Positions 52,775 through 62,540 are shown, numbered from the stretch's first letter. The stretch is DNA of 64,000 nt from Pseudoalteromonas sp. Z1A8 (GCF_011378855.1 NZ_WTLB01000017.1:1-64000); one strand, 5' to 3'. Program-made: numbers and translations. The notes: generated by a model from the sequence alone, not told the origin.

Positions 52775-54502
52775 TTGTTTATTAAGTTTTTACGTTGCAT
52801 GTGTGTTGTGAGCGCTTTAATTGCGACAAATAGTTATGCGGCAGAAAAAGTCATAGAAGATTACGAAATTAAAGGACTAAGTGGCGATTTAGAAAATAAC
52901 GTAGCTCTTTACCTCAAGCAGTTAATTGGCGAGAAGCCAACCCGTACACTTCGCCGTTATGCTCAAAAACAAGTACAAAATAGTATAAAAGCACTTGGCT
53001 ATTACAGCCCGACCGTCGAGGTTATTTATGATAAAGACGACAGTGAGTTAATTGTTAAAGTTGAGCGAGGACCTGCAACTCGTATAGAAGCAATTAATAT
53101 TACGCTAAACGGTGATGGTCAAAGCGATACTCAATTACAGGCATTAATTAAAAATACCAACTTAAAACAAGGTGATGTTTTAAATCATGGTAAATATGAC
53201 TCTGCTCATAAAAAAATAGAATCAATGCTACTAGAGCTTGGTTATTTTGATGCTAAGTGGCCAGCGCGCAAATTAGAAGTGTTGCTTAAAAAAAATAGTG
53301 CTGTTATTACTTTTATAATTGATACCGGGGTTAGGTATCAGTTTGGCAATATAGAAATAGCGAGTAATACTCCCGCCGAAAAATATATACGATCTATCGC
53401 TCCTTTTACTCAAGGTCAACCTTATAAATCAACGCATATTGCTGACTATAATCTAGATTTATCAAGCACACCTTATTTTGCCAGTGTTCGTGTTTACGCC
53501 GATATTGCTGCACGCAAAAATAGCCAAGTACCGATTAAAGTTGAAGTATTACCCAAGCCCGCTAACAGTTATGAAATTGGCGGTGGTTTTAGTACTGACT
53601 TAGGACCCAAAGTACGTTTTAAATGGAGTAAACCGTGGATCACAGAAGACGGCCATTACCTCGAAACTAATTTAAATGTGGCACAAAAACAGCAAGATAT
53701 TTCCATGGCCTATACAATTCCGGTTGATGATCCTAATGATGATTTATGGCGTTTTTCTGTCGGTTATAAATTAGAAGATGAGCTAACAAACGACACTTAC
53801 AGTGAAATATTAACTGGGCAAGTTCAGCGCCAATGGCTCACTGAAAATAAGTGGGTGCGCACAGCCTTTTTACGCCGTGACCAAGAAACCTACCGCATTG
53901 GTGATGAGCCAGAAGAAAGTACCGAAATGTTAATGCCCGGCATTAGCTATGCACGTAAAAAGTCAAAAGGCGGCACCACTCCCTATTGGGGAGAGCAGTG
54001 GCTTATATCTGCTGAGTTTGGCTTAGATGACGTGCTTTCGAGTACTAATCTGATTAGGGTGCAAATGCAACATGCATGGCTACGCACTTATTTTGACCGC
54101 CACTTGGTGTTTTTAAAAGCGAATGTGGGAGCAATGCTTGTTGATGATATTAATAACGTGCCATTTTCACTTCGGTTTTACGCAGGTGGTGACCAAAGTG
54201 TTCGTGGTTTTGCGTACCAATCAATATCGCCCGAGAACGACGACGGCGAGCTAATAGGTGGTAAGTATTTACTATCGGGCACGATGGAATATAACTACCA
54301 GTTTGCTAAAAACTGGCGAGCAGCTTTATTTGTTGATGGTGGTACTGCGACTAATGATTTTTCTGATGATTTTGAAGTAGGCGCTGGTTTTGGTTTTCGC
54401 TATTTAACACCCGTTGGCCCAGTGCGCATAGACCACGCTTGGGGATTAACAAAAGAAAGTAAAAGCACACGTTTAAGTATTACCATAGGGCCAGAAATTT
54501 AA
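52775..54502 (+). CDS. tamA: Translocation and assembly module protein TamA
   Basis: 575 residues. Signal peptide FIKFLRCMCVVSALIATNSYA, then three POTRA-type domains (about 25-265) and a 16-strand Omp85 barrel with AGGDQSVRGFAYQSISP (the conserved VRGF lid-lock motif) and the ending GPVRIDHAWGLTKESKSTRLSITIGPEI. The start is TTG at 52775 with TAAGGAT seven bases upstream; the next ATG would lose most of the signal peptide. TamA and TamB connect inner and outer membranes for outer-membrane protein assembly and lipid transport. The stop overlaps the tamB start. Confidence 0.92.
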   Translation: MFIKFLRCMCVVSALIATNSYAAEKVIEDYEIKGLSGDLENNVALYLKQLIGEKPTRTLRRYAQKQVQNSIKALGYYSPTVEVIYDKDDSELIVKVERGPATRIEAINITLNGDGQSDTQLQALIKNTNLKQGDVLNHGKYDSAHKKIESMLLELGYFDAKWPARKLEVLLKKNSAVITFIIDTGVRYQFGNIEIASNTPAEKYIRSIAPFTQGQPYKSTHIADYNLDLSSTPYFASVRVYADIAARKNSQVPIKVEVLPKPANSYEIGGGFSTDLGPKVRFKWSKPWITEDGHYLETNLNVAQKQQDISMAYTIPVDDPNDDLWRFSVGYKLEDELTNDTYSEILTGQVQRQWLTENKWVRTAFLRRDQETYRIGDEPEESTEMLMPGISYARKKSKGGTTPYWGEQWLISAEFGLDDVLSSTNLIRVQMQHAWLRTYFDRHLVFLKANVGAMLVDDINNVPFSLRFYAGGDQSVRGFAYQSISPENDDGELIGGKYLLSGTMEYNYQFAKNWRAALFVDGGTATNDFSDDFEVGAGFGFRYLTPVGPVRIDHAWGLTKESKSTRLSITIGPEI

Positions 54503-57500
54503 TGTCAGTATTAAAAAAGATAACAGCCGCCGTAAGTGCTATTTTTGTCACGTTAGTTGTTGCACTATTTTGTTTGTTATTTACCGCACCCGGTAATCAA
54601 TTTATTGCTTATAGTGCTAACAAAGCGGTTGATGGACTACATATTGAAATTAAAAATGGCCGCTTTATTTATAATGATGCCTTTAATGTGCGCTTTACTA
54701 ACAACGGATTGGACTTTAATGCACAACAATTGAAAATTGATTTGTTTTGGTGGCAGTGCGATGGAATTTGTATAGATAACTTAAGTGCTAAATCTATAAA
54801 TTTAACATTACCAAAAACTGCAGAGTCACAAGAAGAAGCCGCTGCAGAACCACTTGAAAAAGTTAGCTTACCTTTTAATATTGCTGTAAAAAACATTGCG
54901 ATAAACAAATTTATTCTAGAGCACCCAAGTGCAAACGTAAGTGTGGATAACTTTAAACTCTCAGCAAAAGCAGAGGGTTCAAAGCTGACGGTTAAAAGCC
55001 TGAATATTCCCACCATACTTGTTGCCTTAAAAGAGCAAGATGCGAAAACACAAACGGCGCAAAATACTCAAGCGCCTTTAACACACCTACCTGCATTGCC
55101 TAATATAGAATTTACTTCGCCACTTGATTTAGTTGTTGAAGACTTTGAAATAGCTAACATTACGATAGAACAAGACGAAGCGCAGCATGTTATTGAAAAC
55201 ATCTCACTGCAATTAAGTGTAGAAGATGCGGTTATTAATTTAGAGTCATTCTCAGCAAAGTATGATCAGTGGCACCTTAATACGCATCTTAACGCTGAGC
55301 TTGCAGGAGAATTACCTTTAAAAGGGAGTGTGGTTTTACAAAGTGATGAACATCAAGCTAACTTGGAGCTAGATGGCGACTTATCAAACCTAAACCTAAA
55401 TTTAGAAACGCAGGGGCAATATCCACTTAGTTTAACGGCAACGGCAAATTTAAAGCAAAAAAACTATCCGTTTGAGTTAAATGGCAAAATTAAGCAGTGG
55501 CTTATTGATGCGCAAAGTAATGAGCTGAAGGTTAAAAATGTTAGCCTTAATGCTAAAGGTAATGCCGACGACTATCAGCTTACACTGCTGGCAAATAGTC
55601 AATTAGGCGCGTACCCAGCTGTAGATTTAAATACACAGCTAAGAGGAAGTCTTACAAAAGCAACGCTTGAAGCGCTTAGTATAAAAGCGAATGAGAGCAG
55701 CGCAGTGATTAAAGCCAATGTTGATTGGCAACAAGGCATAAAGGCTAACTTTAATGGCACGCTTGCTAATTTAAAAGCGCAGTATTTAACTGACGCTGCA
55801 ACAAGTGATATTTCAGGGCAGTTTGAAGGCTCGTTTAATGCTGCAGCTGATGCGTGGCAGCTACAAATGAATAATACAAAGCTAAACGGATTACTTAACG
55901 ATGTACCACTAGAGTTTGCTTCTAACTTTAAGCTAGACAACACGTTAAAAGCGAACATTGATAGCTTTTATTTAAGTAGTGGCACCAACAAGTTAGCGCT
56001 AAGTGGGCAAGTTGACGACATTTGGCAGGTTGATGGCAAAGTAACGCTAAAAAGTGATGAAAAAGCTAATATTCCATTTACTGCAGATGGCTTTGCAGAT
56101 TTAAAAGTGAGAGGCGAGCGATTAACGCCTTCAGTTGATTTAGCGTTAATGCTAGATCGCTTTATTTTTGATGAAATAAACATTGATAAATTATCAGTAA
56201 AAGGGCAGTTAGATACCGCTGCCGATTGGCAAACCGATGTATCTGTGAGTGTTGGTTCGGCGCTTGTGGCTGACCAACAAATTAATAGTGTTAAAATTGA
56301 TGCCAGCGGCGATAAAACAGATCATCAACTTACGGCATCAGTAGATGCAGAACAAGGCATTATAGAGCTTGAAGTTAATGGCAAAATTAATAATGCCACC
56401 TGGAATGGCGAGCTTAGTAATGTAACGCTCGGGGATAAAAAGCTAAGCTTTAGCAACACTAAAAATATCGCCATTATGTTTAACACTCAAACTAGCGACT
56501 TTAATGTAAGCGCGCATTGTTGGGCATCTGAGCAAAGTGAATTATGTATAGACACGCTAGCTCAAACAAAAGAACTTGGTCAGCTAAATGCTAAACTAAG
56601 CAAATTAGCACTTGAGGAGCTTAAGCATTTTCTACCTCGTAGCATTCGTACTCGCGGTAATATAGCTGGCGATATTGCACTTAATTGGCAAGGCGGTGCG
56701 CTTAAAACATTACGCGCAAATATCGATTCTACTGATTTAACAGCGGTACTTACCTCGGAAGAAGATCGTTTTAAATTACCAATCGAAACATTAAGTATTA
56801 GTGCGTTTTCGGATTCTCAAATTGGCAAGCTTGAAGCTAATTTAGAATCAAGTGTATTAGGAAAAATTAATACACAAATTAATATCGATGATATACAAAA
56901 TACGCAAGCGCTTAATGGCACCATTAATATCGATAAAATACTCCTTTCAGACTTACAACCTTTTCTTGAAACGCTCGAGCAGTTAAAAGGTGATATTAGC
57001 GGAAAAGTCGCGTTAGCAGGTACGTTAAAAGATCCATTATTAAATGGCGAGCTTAATGTGAGCGATATTAGTTTAGAGGGCGATCAATTACCTATAGCGC
57101 TGCAAAAATCAAATATAAACGTATTGTTTGATAAAACAACAGCCACAATAAAAGGCAACTTAAACGACAATCAAGGCGGTAAAATAAATCTCACCGGTGA
57201 CGTTGATTGGCAAGGTGCGCAACCTGCTGTAAATGTGGCAGTAGTTGGCGAGCAGTTTTATGTACGCGCGCAGCAAGGGGTTACTTTTAAAGTATCGCCG
57301 GATTTAAAAATAGGCTTGGCTAATAATGCACTCAAGCTTGCTGGTGAGGTAGTTGTGCCTTACGGTCGTATAATGATTGAAGAGCTCCCTGAGGGCGCAG
57401 TGCAAGTTAGTGATGATGAAATTATTGTTGATCAAAAAACTGAAGCTACCGAAAAAGTCCCGTTTGATTACGACATAAATTTAAAAGTGATTGTTAAAAA

Positions 57501-58185
57501 CGATGTAAAAGTAGAGTCGTTTGGCTTGGAGTCAAAAGTTGTGGGTGATTTAGCGATAAAAATGAGTCAAGGTGCGCCAATTATAGCCACAGGTGAGCTT
57601 AACTTAATTGAAGGTACTTACTTAGCCTTTGGGCAAGATTTAATAATCAGTACTGGGCAAGTAGGTTTTAGCGGTTCAATTGAACAACCATTTTTAAATA
57701 TTAAAGCAATACGTAACCCCGATACGACTGCAAATGGTGTCATTGCAGGAGTTACGCTTACGGGTAATGTTGAACAACCAACTCTCAAAATATTTTCTGA
57801 GCCTGCGATGGATCAAGCACAAGCACTTGCATATTTACTTAATGGCCAACCTTTGGGAGATGGAGAAAGTTCGTCAAGCGATGCTATGCTTACGCAGTTA
57901 TTACTCTCTCAAGGTGTTAGCCGCAGCGAAGGGGTTGTTTCTAAGGTAGGTGAAACCTTTGGGTTGTCAGATGTAAGTTTAAGCTCATCAGGTAGTGGTG
58001 ATAGCACCAAAGTAGAAATATCAGGTTACGTAGCACCCAGCTTACAAGTTAAATATAGCGTGGGTGTATTTGATTCGCTCAGTGAAGTGGCTGTGCGTTA
58101 TCAGTTACTTTCACAGTTATACATAGAAATAACGAGCGGGCTATATCAAAATGTTGATGTGCTATATAAGTTTGATTGGGAATAA
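54502..58185 (+). CDS. tamB: Translocation and assembly module protein TamB
   Basis: 1227 residues, typical for TamB (1259 in E. coli). One N-terminal membrane anchor (residues 5-30, ITAAVSAIFVTLVVALFCLLFTAPG), then a long beta-taco of AsmA/DUF490 repeats and the C-terminal conserved domain with PYGRIMIEELPEGAV, IEGTYLAFGQDLIISTGQVGFSGSIEQP, DQAQALAYLLNGQPL and the ending VDVLYKFDWE. It forms the periplasm-spanning partner of TamA. The ATG overlaps the tamA stop as TAATG. Confidence 0.92.
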   Translation: MSVLKKITAAVSAIFVTLVVALFCLLFTAPGNQFIAYSANKAVDGLHIEIKNGRFIYNDAFNVRFTNNGLDFNAQQLKIDLFWWQCDGICIDNLSAKSINLTLPKTAESQEEAAAEPLEKVSLPFNIAVKNIAINKFILEHPSANVSVDNFKLSAKAEGSKLTVKSLNIPTILVALKEQDAKTQTAQNTQAPLTHLPALPNIEFTSPLDLVVEDFEIANITIEQDEAQHVIENISLQLSVEDAVINLESFSAKYDQWHLNTHLNAELAGELPLKGSVVLQSDEHQANLELDGDLSNLNLNLETQGQYPLSLTATANLKQKNYPFELNGKIKQWLIDAQSNELKVKNVSLNAKGNADDYQLTLLANSQLGAYPAVDLNTQLRGSLTKATLEALSIKANESSAVIKANVDWQQGIKANFNGTLANLKAQYLTDAATSDISGQFEGSFNAAADAWQLQMNNTKLNGLLNDVPLEFASNFKLDNTLKANIDSFYLSSGTNKLALSGQVDDIWQVDGKVTLKSDEKANIPFTADGFADLKVRGERLTPSVDLALMLDRFIFDEINIDKLSVKGQLDTAADWQTDVSVSVGSALVADQQINSVKIDASGDKTDHQLTASVDAEQGIIELEVNGKINNATWNGELSNVTLGDKKLSFSNTKNIAIMFNTQTSDFNVSAHCWASEQSELCIDTLAQTKELGQLNAKLSKLALEELKHFLPRSIRTRGNIAGDIALNWQGGALKTLRANIDSTDLTAVLTSEEDRFKLPIETLSISAFSDSQIGKLEANLESSVLGKINTQINIDDIQNTQALNGTINIDKILLSDLQPFLETLEQLKGDISGKVALAGTLKDPLLNGELNVSDISLEGDQLPIALQKSNINVLFDKTTATIKGNLNDNQGGKINLTGDVDWQGAQPAVNVAVVGEQFYVRAQQGVTFKVSPDLKIGLANNALKLAGEVVVPYGRIMIEELPEGAVQVSDDEIIVDQKTEATEKVPFDYDINLKVIVKNDVKVESFGLESKVVGDLAIKMSQGAPIIATGELNLIEGTYLAFGQDLIISTGQVGFSGSIEQPFLNIKAIRNPDTTANGVIAGVTLTGNVEQPTLKIFSEPAMDQAQALAYLLNGQPLGDGESSSSDAMLTQLLLSQGVSRSEGVVSKVGETFGLSDVSLSSSGSGDSTKVEISGYVAPSLQVKYSVGVFDSLSEVAVRYQLLSQLYIEITSGLYQNVDVLYKFDWE

Positions 58186-58217
58186 CCAAAACCATAAGAA
58201 TTATAAGGATATAGGCG

Positions 58218-59123
58218 ATGAAAAAAACTATATTGCCAGCTCTGCTTGGTGTTTTATTAAGCGGGTGTGCTCAGCAACTCAGCAATGATGTTGCTAATCA
58301 AGAGCTACCTTTAATGAGCGCTAGTGAGGTAATTGCTAGTGCAACAGATAATGATTGGCGAGTAGTGAACGCTAAAAATATTTTAAAGATAACGCTGCCA
58401 ACGGGCGATGCGTACATTGAGCTTAATGAACAGCTTGCCCCAAAGCACGTTCAAAACATTAAAAAGTTAGCGCGAGAAGGGTTTTATAAAAATACTAGTG
58501 TGTATCGATTTGTTGAAGGTTTTGTGGCTCAAGGTGGCGACAGTTCGGGTAAAAAGTTAATTAAAACTGCAGATAAAACAGTTCCAGCTGAGTTTTATTT
58601 AACAACAAACAAACCCCTTTTAATTACTGAGTTAAATGGTGACGGATATGCGCCAGTTACCGGCTTTTTAAACGGCTTTGCAGTAGCTCAAAACTCAGCA
58701 CATACACAAACATGGCAAGTGCATTGTAGTGGTGTGTTTGCCATGGCGCGCGATAACGATATAAATAGTGCGAGCACGGAGTTTTTTGTAACGATAGGGC
58801 AAGGCCCGCGCTACCTTGATAAAAACATTACGGTGTTTGGTCGAGTGTTAGAGGGTATAGAGCATTTTAACCGTTTAGCGCGCACACCAACTGAAGGTAA
58901 GGCATTTAACCCAATTACCAATATACAGGTGCTTGGCGATGTACAAAGCGATAAAAGTATATTTAAAGTGATGAAAACAAACTCACCGGTGTTTAAAAAC
59001 TTAATCAGTGCTCGTAAAAACCGTAATGAGCCCTGGTTTGTTAAAGCACATAATTACGTTGATGTGTGTGGTATGCCCATACCCACTAAGCGCGAAGTTA
59101 TACCAATCCGCAATAATACTTAA
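58218..59123 (+). CDS. Cyclophilin-type peptidyl-prolyl isomerase, lipoprotein
   Basis: 301 residues. Lipoprotein signal MKKTILPALLGVLLSGCAQ (lipobox LSGC). The cyclophilin domain spans about 55-240: YIELNEQLAPKHVQNIKKLAREGFYKNTSVYRFVEGFVAQGGDSSG, GVFAMARDNDINSASTEFFVTIGQGPRYLDKNITVFGRVLEGIEHFNRL. The usual QGGD and FF/FGRV motifs are present, the first Arg of FHR being in VYRF. It probably acts on envelope proteins, and lies 32 bases after tamB with an AAGGATATAG site, so it is probably in the tam operon. The last seven residues (IPIRNNT) and the stop are encoded by the left end of a repeat element. Confidence 0.85.
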   Translation: MKKTILPALLGVLLSGCAQQLSNDVANQELPLMSASEVIASATDNDWRVVNAKNILKITLPTGDAYIELNEQLAPKHVQNIKKLAREGFYKNTSVYRFVEGFVAQGGDSSGKKLIKTADKTVPAEFYLTTNKPLLITELNGDGYAPVTGFLNGFAVAQNSAHTQTWQVHCSGVFAMARDNDINSASTEFFVTIGQGPRYLDKNITVFGRVLEGIEHFNRLARTPTEGKAFNPITNIQVLGDVQSDKSIFKVMKTNSPVFKNLISARKNRNEPWFVKAHNYVDVCGMPIPTKREVIPIRNNT

Positions 59124-59308
59124 TCATTTTACGGGGCTAAACGTGTCGCTACCTGCGTTAAAAGATTCTCATTTACGACTGCATGGATGCAGAAGGTAGA
59201 GCAATGCAGGAGCAATTGCCGAGAACAACTAAATAGCGAATTTTTTGCCTAGCTATCAACACGTTTTCCCAGCCTCAAAATAGCTCACTTAATTAAGCGA
59301 ATTGGTAT
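59100..59308. repeat. Short inverted-repeat element, 209 bases
   Basis: Left end ATACCAATCCGCAATAAT, right end (inverted) ATACCAATTCGCTTAATT; the first 12 bases agree at all but one. The interior includes GGGGCTAAACG and GCATGGATGCAGAAGG and has no ORF. Its left end is used as the C-terminal codons of the cyclophilin gene. The ends resemble those of the element at 24294-24455, but the interiors differ. Confidence 0.7.
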
Positions 59309-59327
59309 TAATTAAATATACAAATAG

Positions 59328-59350
59328 AAAAGGAGCCTAGGCTCCTTTTT
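59328..59350. terminator. Bidirectional terminator between cyclophilin and queF
   Basis: AAAAAGGAGCC meets its complement GGCTCCTTTTT with two bases between; A- and T-runs on both sides serve both convergent genes. Confidence 0.85.
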
Positions 59351-59378
59351 CAATACTTATATTCCAGTTTAAAATAAT

Positions 59379-60224
59379 CTACTGACGATTAATTTTAACT
59401 GCAAATGGTGTATCGTTATAATGCGTAGAGCGATACGGGTTTATATCAAGCCCACCGCGACGAGTATAACGCGCGTAAACCTCTAACTCTTTAATATTAA
59501 GTTGTGTTGTTAAATCGCTATAAATACGCTCAACACATTGCTCATGAAATTCGTTATGCGTTCTGAACGAAATTAAATAACGCAGTAACGACTCGCGACA
59601 TATTTGCTCGCCAGTGTACCGTATAATCACACTTGCCCAATCAGGCTGGGAGGTAATTAAACAGTTCGATTTAAGTAAATGGCTGTAGAGCGTTTCTGTT
59701 ACTACGTCATCACTTTTTGCTTTAAGTGAATTAGCATCAATATCGTAATTACTAATCTCAATATCTAAATCATCAATACATTCACCTGGCAGCGCCGTAC
59801 ACGGTAAGCAATTGTAATCATCAGGATTGTATAAAGTCACTTTGACAGAGCTGTTAACCGCGTTTGATAAATCATCAATTAGATGCTGTTTTACTACATC
59901 AATGCTTTCAAATCGGGTTTGATTAAAGCTATTTAAATAAAGTTTAAACGACTTTGACTCAATAATATGGCTGCTTTGGCATTCAAAGGTAAATAAGGCC
60001 ACGGCAACTTGCGGTTTACCCTTATTGTTTAGCCATGAAAGCTCGTAACCAGTCCAAATATCTTGGCCTTTAAATGGCAGCTCTGCTTCGTCAATATTTA
60101 AAGCATCACGATTTAGTTTGCGCGCAATAGGGAAAAGCAAGCTTGGCGTGTACACATCTACATACTCAGTAGATTTGCCTAATACGCTACCTTTAAGGTC
60201 TGGAGAATTGCTGTAATCTGTCAT
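59379..60224 (-). CDS. queF: NADPH-dependent 7-cyano-7-deazaguanine reductase QueF
   Basis: 281 residues, matching the long two-domain QueF of E. coli (282). The catalytic Cys is in [22 protein letters not shown] and the catalytic Asp in the QPDW that follows. The C-terminal [15 protein letters not shown] carries the substrate-binding Glu; the last segment [16 protein letters not shown] is conserved. It reduces preQ0 to preQ1 in queuosine biosynthesis in the cytoplasm. Divergent from syd, as in related genomes. No preQ1 riboswitch was noted upstream. Confidence 0.93.
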   Translation of the reverse strand: MTDYSNSPDLKGSVLGKSTEYVDVYTPSLLFPIARKLNRDALNIDEAELPFKGQDIWTGYELSWLNNKGKPQVAVALFTFECQSSHIIESKSFKLYLNSFNQTRFESIDVVKQHLIDDLSNAVNSSVKVTLYNPDDYNCLPCTALPGECIDDLDIEISNYDIDANSLKAKSDDVVTETLYSHLLKSNCLITSQPDWASVIIRYTGEQICRESLLRYLISFRTHNEFHEQCVERIYSDLTTQLNIKELEVYARYTRRGGLDINPYRSTHYNDTPFAVKINRQ

Positions 60225-60283
60225 GTTTGCTCTTAAATAGTTACAATAGGGACATTATATCTAATTTAAATGAGTTTCACAGT

Positions 60284-60823
60284 ATGTCTGTTGCATTGCT
60301 TATAGAACAACTTCATCAAAAATTTAGCGAAAAGACCCTTAAAAACACCGCAAAGTACCCACTTATAGCGCACGACGAGCAATGGCCAAGCCCATCAGAA
60401 GTTGGCAAGGTTGACGAGCAAGGAAACATTCAATGGCAGGGGGCGCACCAGCAACCAGCAGGTTCACTGAGTGATTTAGCCAATGCACTTGAGCTTGAAT
60501 TTCCAAAAGAGCTTAGCGAGTTATATGGGCATATGTACGGTGGAAGTATTTTAGCTGTGATTGATGGGCATCAAGTTGAATTACTACAGGCGTGGAATAG
60601 TGACGACTTTGACATGCTGCAACAAAATATAACGGGTCACGTTTTAATGAAACGCAAGCTCAAGCAGCCAGAAACGGTATTTATTGGGTTAACAGATAAA
60701 GATGATTTACTAGTAAGTGTATTGGTGCACTCTGGAGAAGTATGTTTAGAGCATGTAGGCAAAAACACACACCATGTACTTGCTCCCAACATTAATGCTT
60801 TTTTAAAGGCATTAGAGGTTTAA
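60284..60823 (+). CDS. syd: SecY-interacting protein Syd
   Basis: About 179 residues from the ATG at 60284 (CAGT before it); a longer frame from 60227 adds 19 residues but would overlap the queF promoter and exceed the family length (181 in E. coli). Markers: SVALLIEQLHQKF, WPSPSEVGKVDEQGNIQW, FPKELSELYGHMYGGSI and VFIGLTDKDDLLVSVLVHSGEVCLEHVG. Syd binds SecY and checks the assembly of the translocon at the inner membrane. Confidence 0.9.
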   Translation: MSVALLIEQLHQKFSEKTLKNTAKYPLIAHDEQWPSPSEVGKVDEQGNIQWQGAHQQPAGSLSDLANALELEFPKELSELYGHMYGGSILAVIDGHQVELLQAWNSDDFDMLQQNITGHVLMKRKLKQPETVFIGLTDKDDLLVSVLVHSGEVCLEHVGKNTHHVLAPNINAFLKALEV

Positions 60824-60835
60824 AACGCATTTAAT

Positions 60836-60870
60836 AAATCAGCTTAGCGCTATCACTAAGCTGATTTTAA
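60836..60870 (+). terminator. Terminator of syd
   Basis: AAATCAGCTTAG and CTAAGCTGATTT pair around an 8-base loop, 13 bases after the stop, with a short T-run. Confidence 0.75.
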
Positions 60871-60883
60871 GCGCTCATTACTA

Positions 60884-61147
60884 GGGCGTGTTGACCTTTC
60901 GTGATTGATTTTGCAGCTGTATGTTTGGTTTTTAGGCAAGGCAGAGCCTATGTAGTGTGGTTATTCCCCATAAATAGGCGATAACGAAGCATAAATGCCA
61001 AACATGCGCTGCCCTTTGGGTTCTTTCTAGGGACGATTTACTCTTTGTTGCTCGGTTTTTACTTAGCCCACTAGGTTACAAACCTCGCGCCGCGATTAAA
61101 TCGTCTCTAGATTGAACAAATTTCAATCCACAAAGGTCAACACGCCC
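60884..61147. mobile_element. MITE-like element with GGGCGTGTTGACC ends, 264 bases
   Basis: Both ends carry the same inverted terminal repeat: GGGCGTGTTGACCTTT at the left, AAAGGTCAACACGCCC at the right, a perfect 16-bp match that extends imperfectly to about 24. Inside, CTAGGGACGATTTA (about 61028) pairs with TAAATCGTCTCTAG (about 61097-61110), a 14-bp inner stem with one mismatch. No ORF and no obvious target duplication. It fills the gap between syd and the DUF2310 gene. Non-coding mobile element moved by a transposase elsewhere is the likely reading. Confidence 0.75.
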
Positions 61148-61153
61148 CAATGG

Positions 61154-61927
61154 TTACTGAAAATCCCACGATATATTAGACACTAAGCCACATGGCTCAC
61201 ATCTAAAGTCGAATAACCCAAACCACGATTCAGGTAATTTCCAATCGCCATTGCAGCTAGGGCATTTTCGTTCAAGTTCAGACGCTTTATCTACGCCGCC
61301 TACACGGTATAAGTAATAGTAAGTTGGTTTTTTGGTTAAAAAACTAATTCGCTTTGTTATGTCTTTTCCGCGTCTATATAAATCGCTTTTAATACTCGAT
61401 ATTTCTTCAAGTGCCGGAAATTCACAACGGGTTGCGCCGTTAATTTGAATTTGATCGCAGGCTTGCCAATCTTCTTGCCATTTAATCAGTGTTTTGTAGT
61501 CGCCATTAGCAATTGCTGGAATACGAAATAGCGGCACAGGCAAAAAGTCATCACCACAGTAAAGCGGGCTACACGTATGCACATAGGTTGTGTATAAAAT
61601 ATAACTCGATGGCTCTTTACAGCAATCAGCCCCGTTGGAATGTATATCTTGTCCAATCACTTTTACTTTTGGCGCAAGTAATCCAGCACTATGTAACTTT
61701 TCGATACTGTGCTTAACAAACGGGCTGTTATTTAGCGGGTGCATTGCATCTTCGGTCGGGCACATAACACGGGTAATAAAAAAGCCGTCTTTTAAAACGG
61801 TTGGAAATTCTTCACCCATTATTTGACCATTAAAACGCAGTGCATTTACTAAGCGGTTTATTGCCTGTTCGGCTTGTTCTAAGGTGGTGTCTTGGTAGCA
61901 ATCAAAAGTTAAATCAACAACGAACAT
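61154..61927 (-). CDS. DUF2310 zinc-ribbon protein
   Basis: 257 residues. The C-terminus has two CxxC knuckles, KCPSCNGDW and FRCEPCGLVSNISWDF, forming a zinc ribbon. Other parts: MFVVDLTFDCYQDTTLEQAEQAINRLVNALRFNGQI at the N-terminus, VMCPTEDAMHP, and CSPLYCGDDFLPVPLFRIP. This is the layout of the DUF2310 family, annotated as possibly nucleic-acid-binding. It is followed by the GGGCGTGTTGACC element six bases beyond its stop. Function unknown. Confidence 0.8.
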   Translation of the reverse strand: MFVVDLTFDCYQDTTLEQAEQAINRLVNALRFNGQIMGEEFPTVLKDGFFITRVMCPTEDAMHPLNNSPFVKHSIEKLHSAGLLAPKVKVIGQDIHSNGADCCKEPSSYILYTTYVHTCSPLYCGDDFLPVPLFRIPAIANGDYKTLIKWQEDWQACDQIQINGATRCEFPALEEISSIKSDLYRRGKDITKRISFLTKKPTYYYLYRVGGVDKASELERKCPSCNGDWKLPESWFGLFDFRCEPCGLVSNISWDFQ

Positions 61928-61940
61928 TTATAGTCTCAAA

Positions 61941-62207
61941 TTATTTTTGTTCTAGCAGCGCAAGAAGTTTATCGAGCTTTTGCTCAATTCTATCTAATTG
62001 ACTCGTTTTAAGCTCAGTATTATCTGACTGCTGTGGGTTTCTCATGAAGTTATTAATTGAATCAGGGTTATTTTTATATTGGCTTACTGCTGCAATAATC
62101 ATCGGCATAGGAACCGGTTGTGCCAAACGGCTTTTAGTTAGTGCTACAGTAGGGGTTTTGCCTTCATCGAGAAGGGCTTTGATTGCATCAAATACAACTG
62201 AATTCAT
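61941..62207 (-). CDS. Conserved small protein, unknown
   Basis: 88 residues. The N-terminal half (VFDAIKALLDEGKTPTVALTKSRLAQPVPMPMIIAAVSQYK) reads as a helical domain with a pattern like the KfrA N-terminal DNA-binding region, and the C-terminal half is a coiled coil (TSQLDRIEQKLDKLLALLEQK). Its stop is 13 bases before the DUF2310 gene start, so the two are probably cotranscribed. A DNA-binding role is possible but unproven. Confidence 0.65.
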   Translation of the reverse strand: MNSVVFDAIKALLDEGKTPTVALTKSRLAQPVPMPMIIAAVSQYKNNPDSINNFMRNPQQSDNTELKTSQLDRIEQKLDKLLALLEQK

Positions 62208-62238
62208 TAGATATATAACTCTTTAATAAAATAAATAC

Positions 62239-62256
62239 GCAGCATATAAATGCTGC
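62239..62256 (-). terminator. Weak hairpin after the DUF2789 gene
   Basis: GCAGCAT and ATGCTGC pair; on the minus strand GTATTTATTTTATT follows. A weak terminator or transcriptional pause is possible. Confidence 0.4.
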
Positions 62257-62303
62257 GCAGATGCTATGTTAGCAATAAATAAGGGAGGGTACATTAAATA
62301 AAG

Positions 62304-62540
62304 TTACTTACTTTGACGAAGGCGTACGTCTAATTCGTCAATTACTTCACTCCAATCACCATCCTCAGCAAGCGATTCAGCTAAAAAGTGCTGTTGCGCT
62401 TCATCCCAAAAAGGCGCTTCTTGGAGTAGTGTTGTGTCTTCTAATTCATGTGAGGCAATAAATGTATCTATTTGATCGTCTGAATTGGGTAATCCAAGCT
62501 GTGCAAATAGTGTATTGATGTCGTGTTTAGTCGTATCCAT
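62304..62540 (-). CDS. DUF2789 family protein
   Basis: 78 residues. MDTTKHDINTLFAQLGLPN followed by QIDTFIASHEL, APFWDEAQQHFLAESLAEDGDW and VIDELDVRLR match the DUF2789 family layout, small acidic helical proteins of unknown role in gammaproteobacteria. A GGAGCAAT ribosome site precedes the ATG. Single gene. Confidence 0.82.
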   Translation of the reverse strand: MDTTKHDINTLFAQLGLPNSDDQIDTFIASHELEDTTLLQEAPFWDEAQQHFLAESLAEDGDWSEVIDELDVRLRQSK

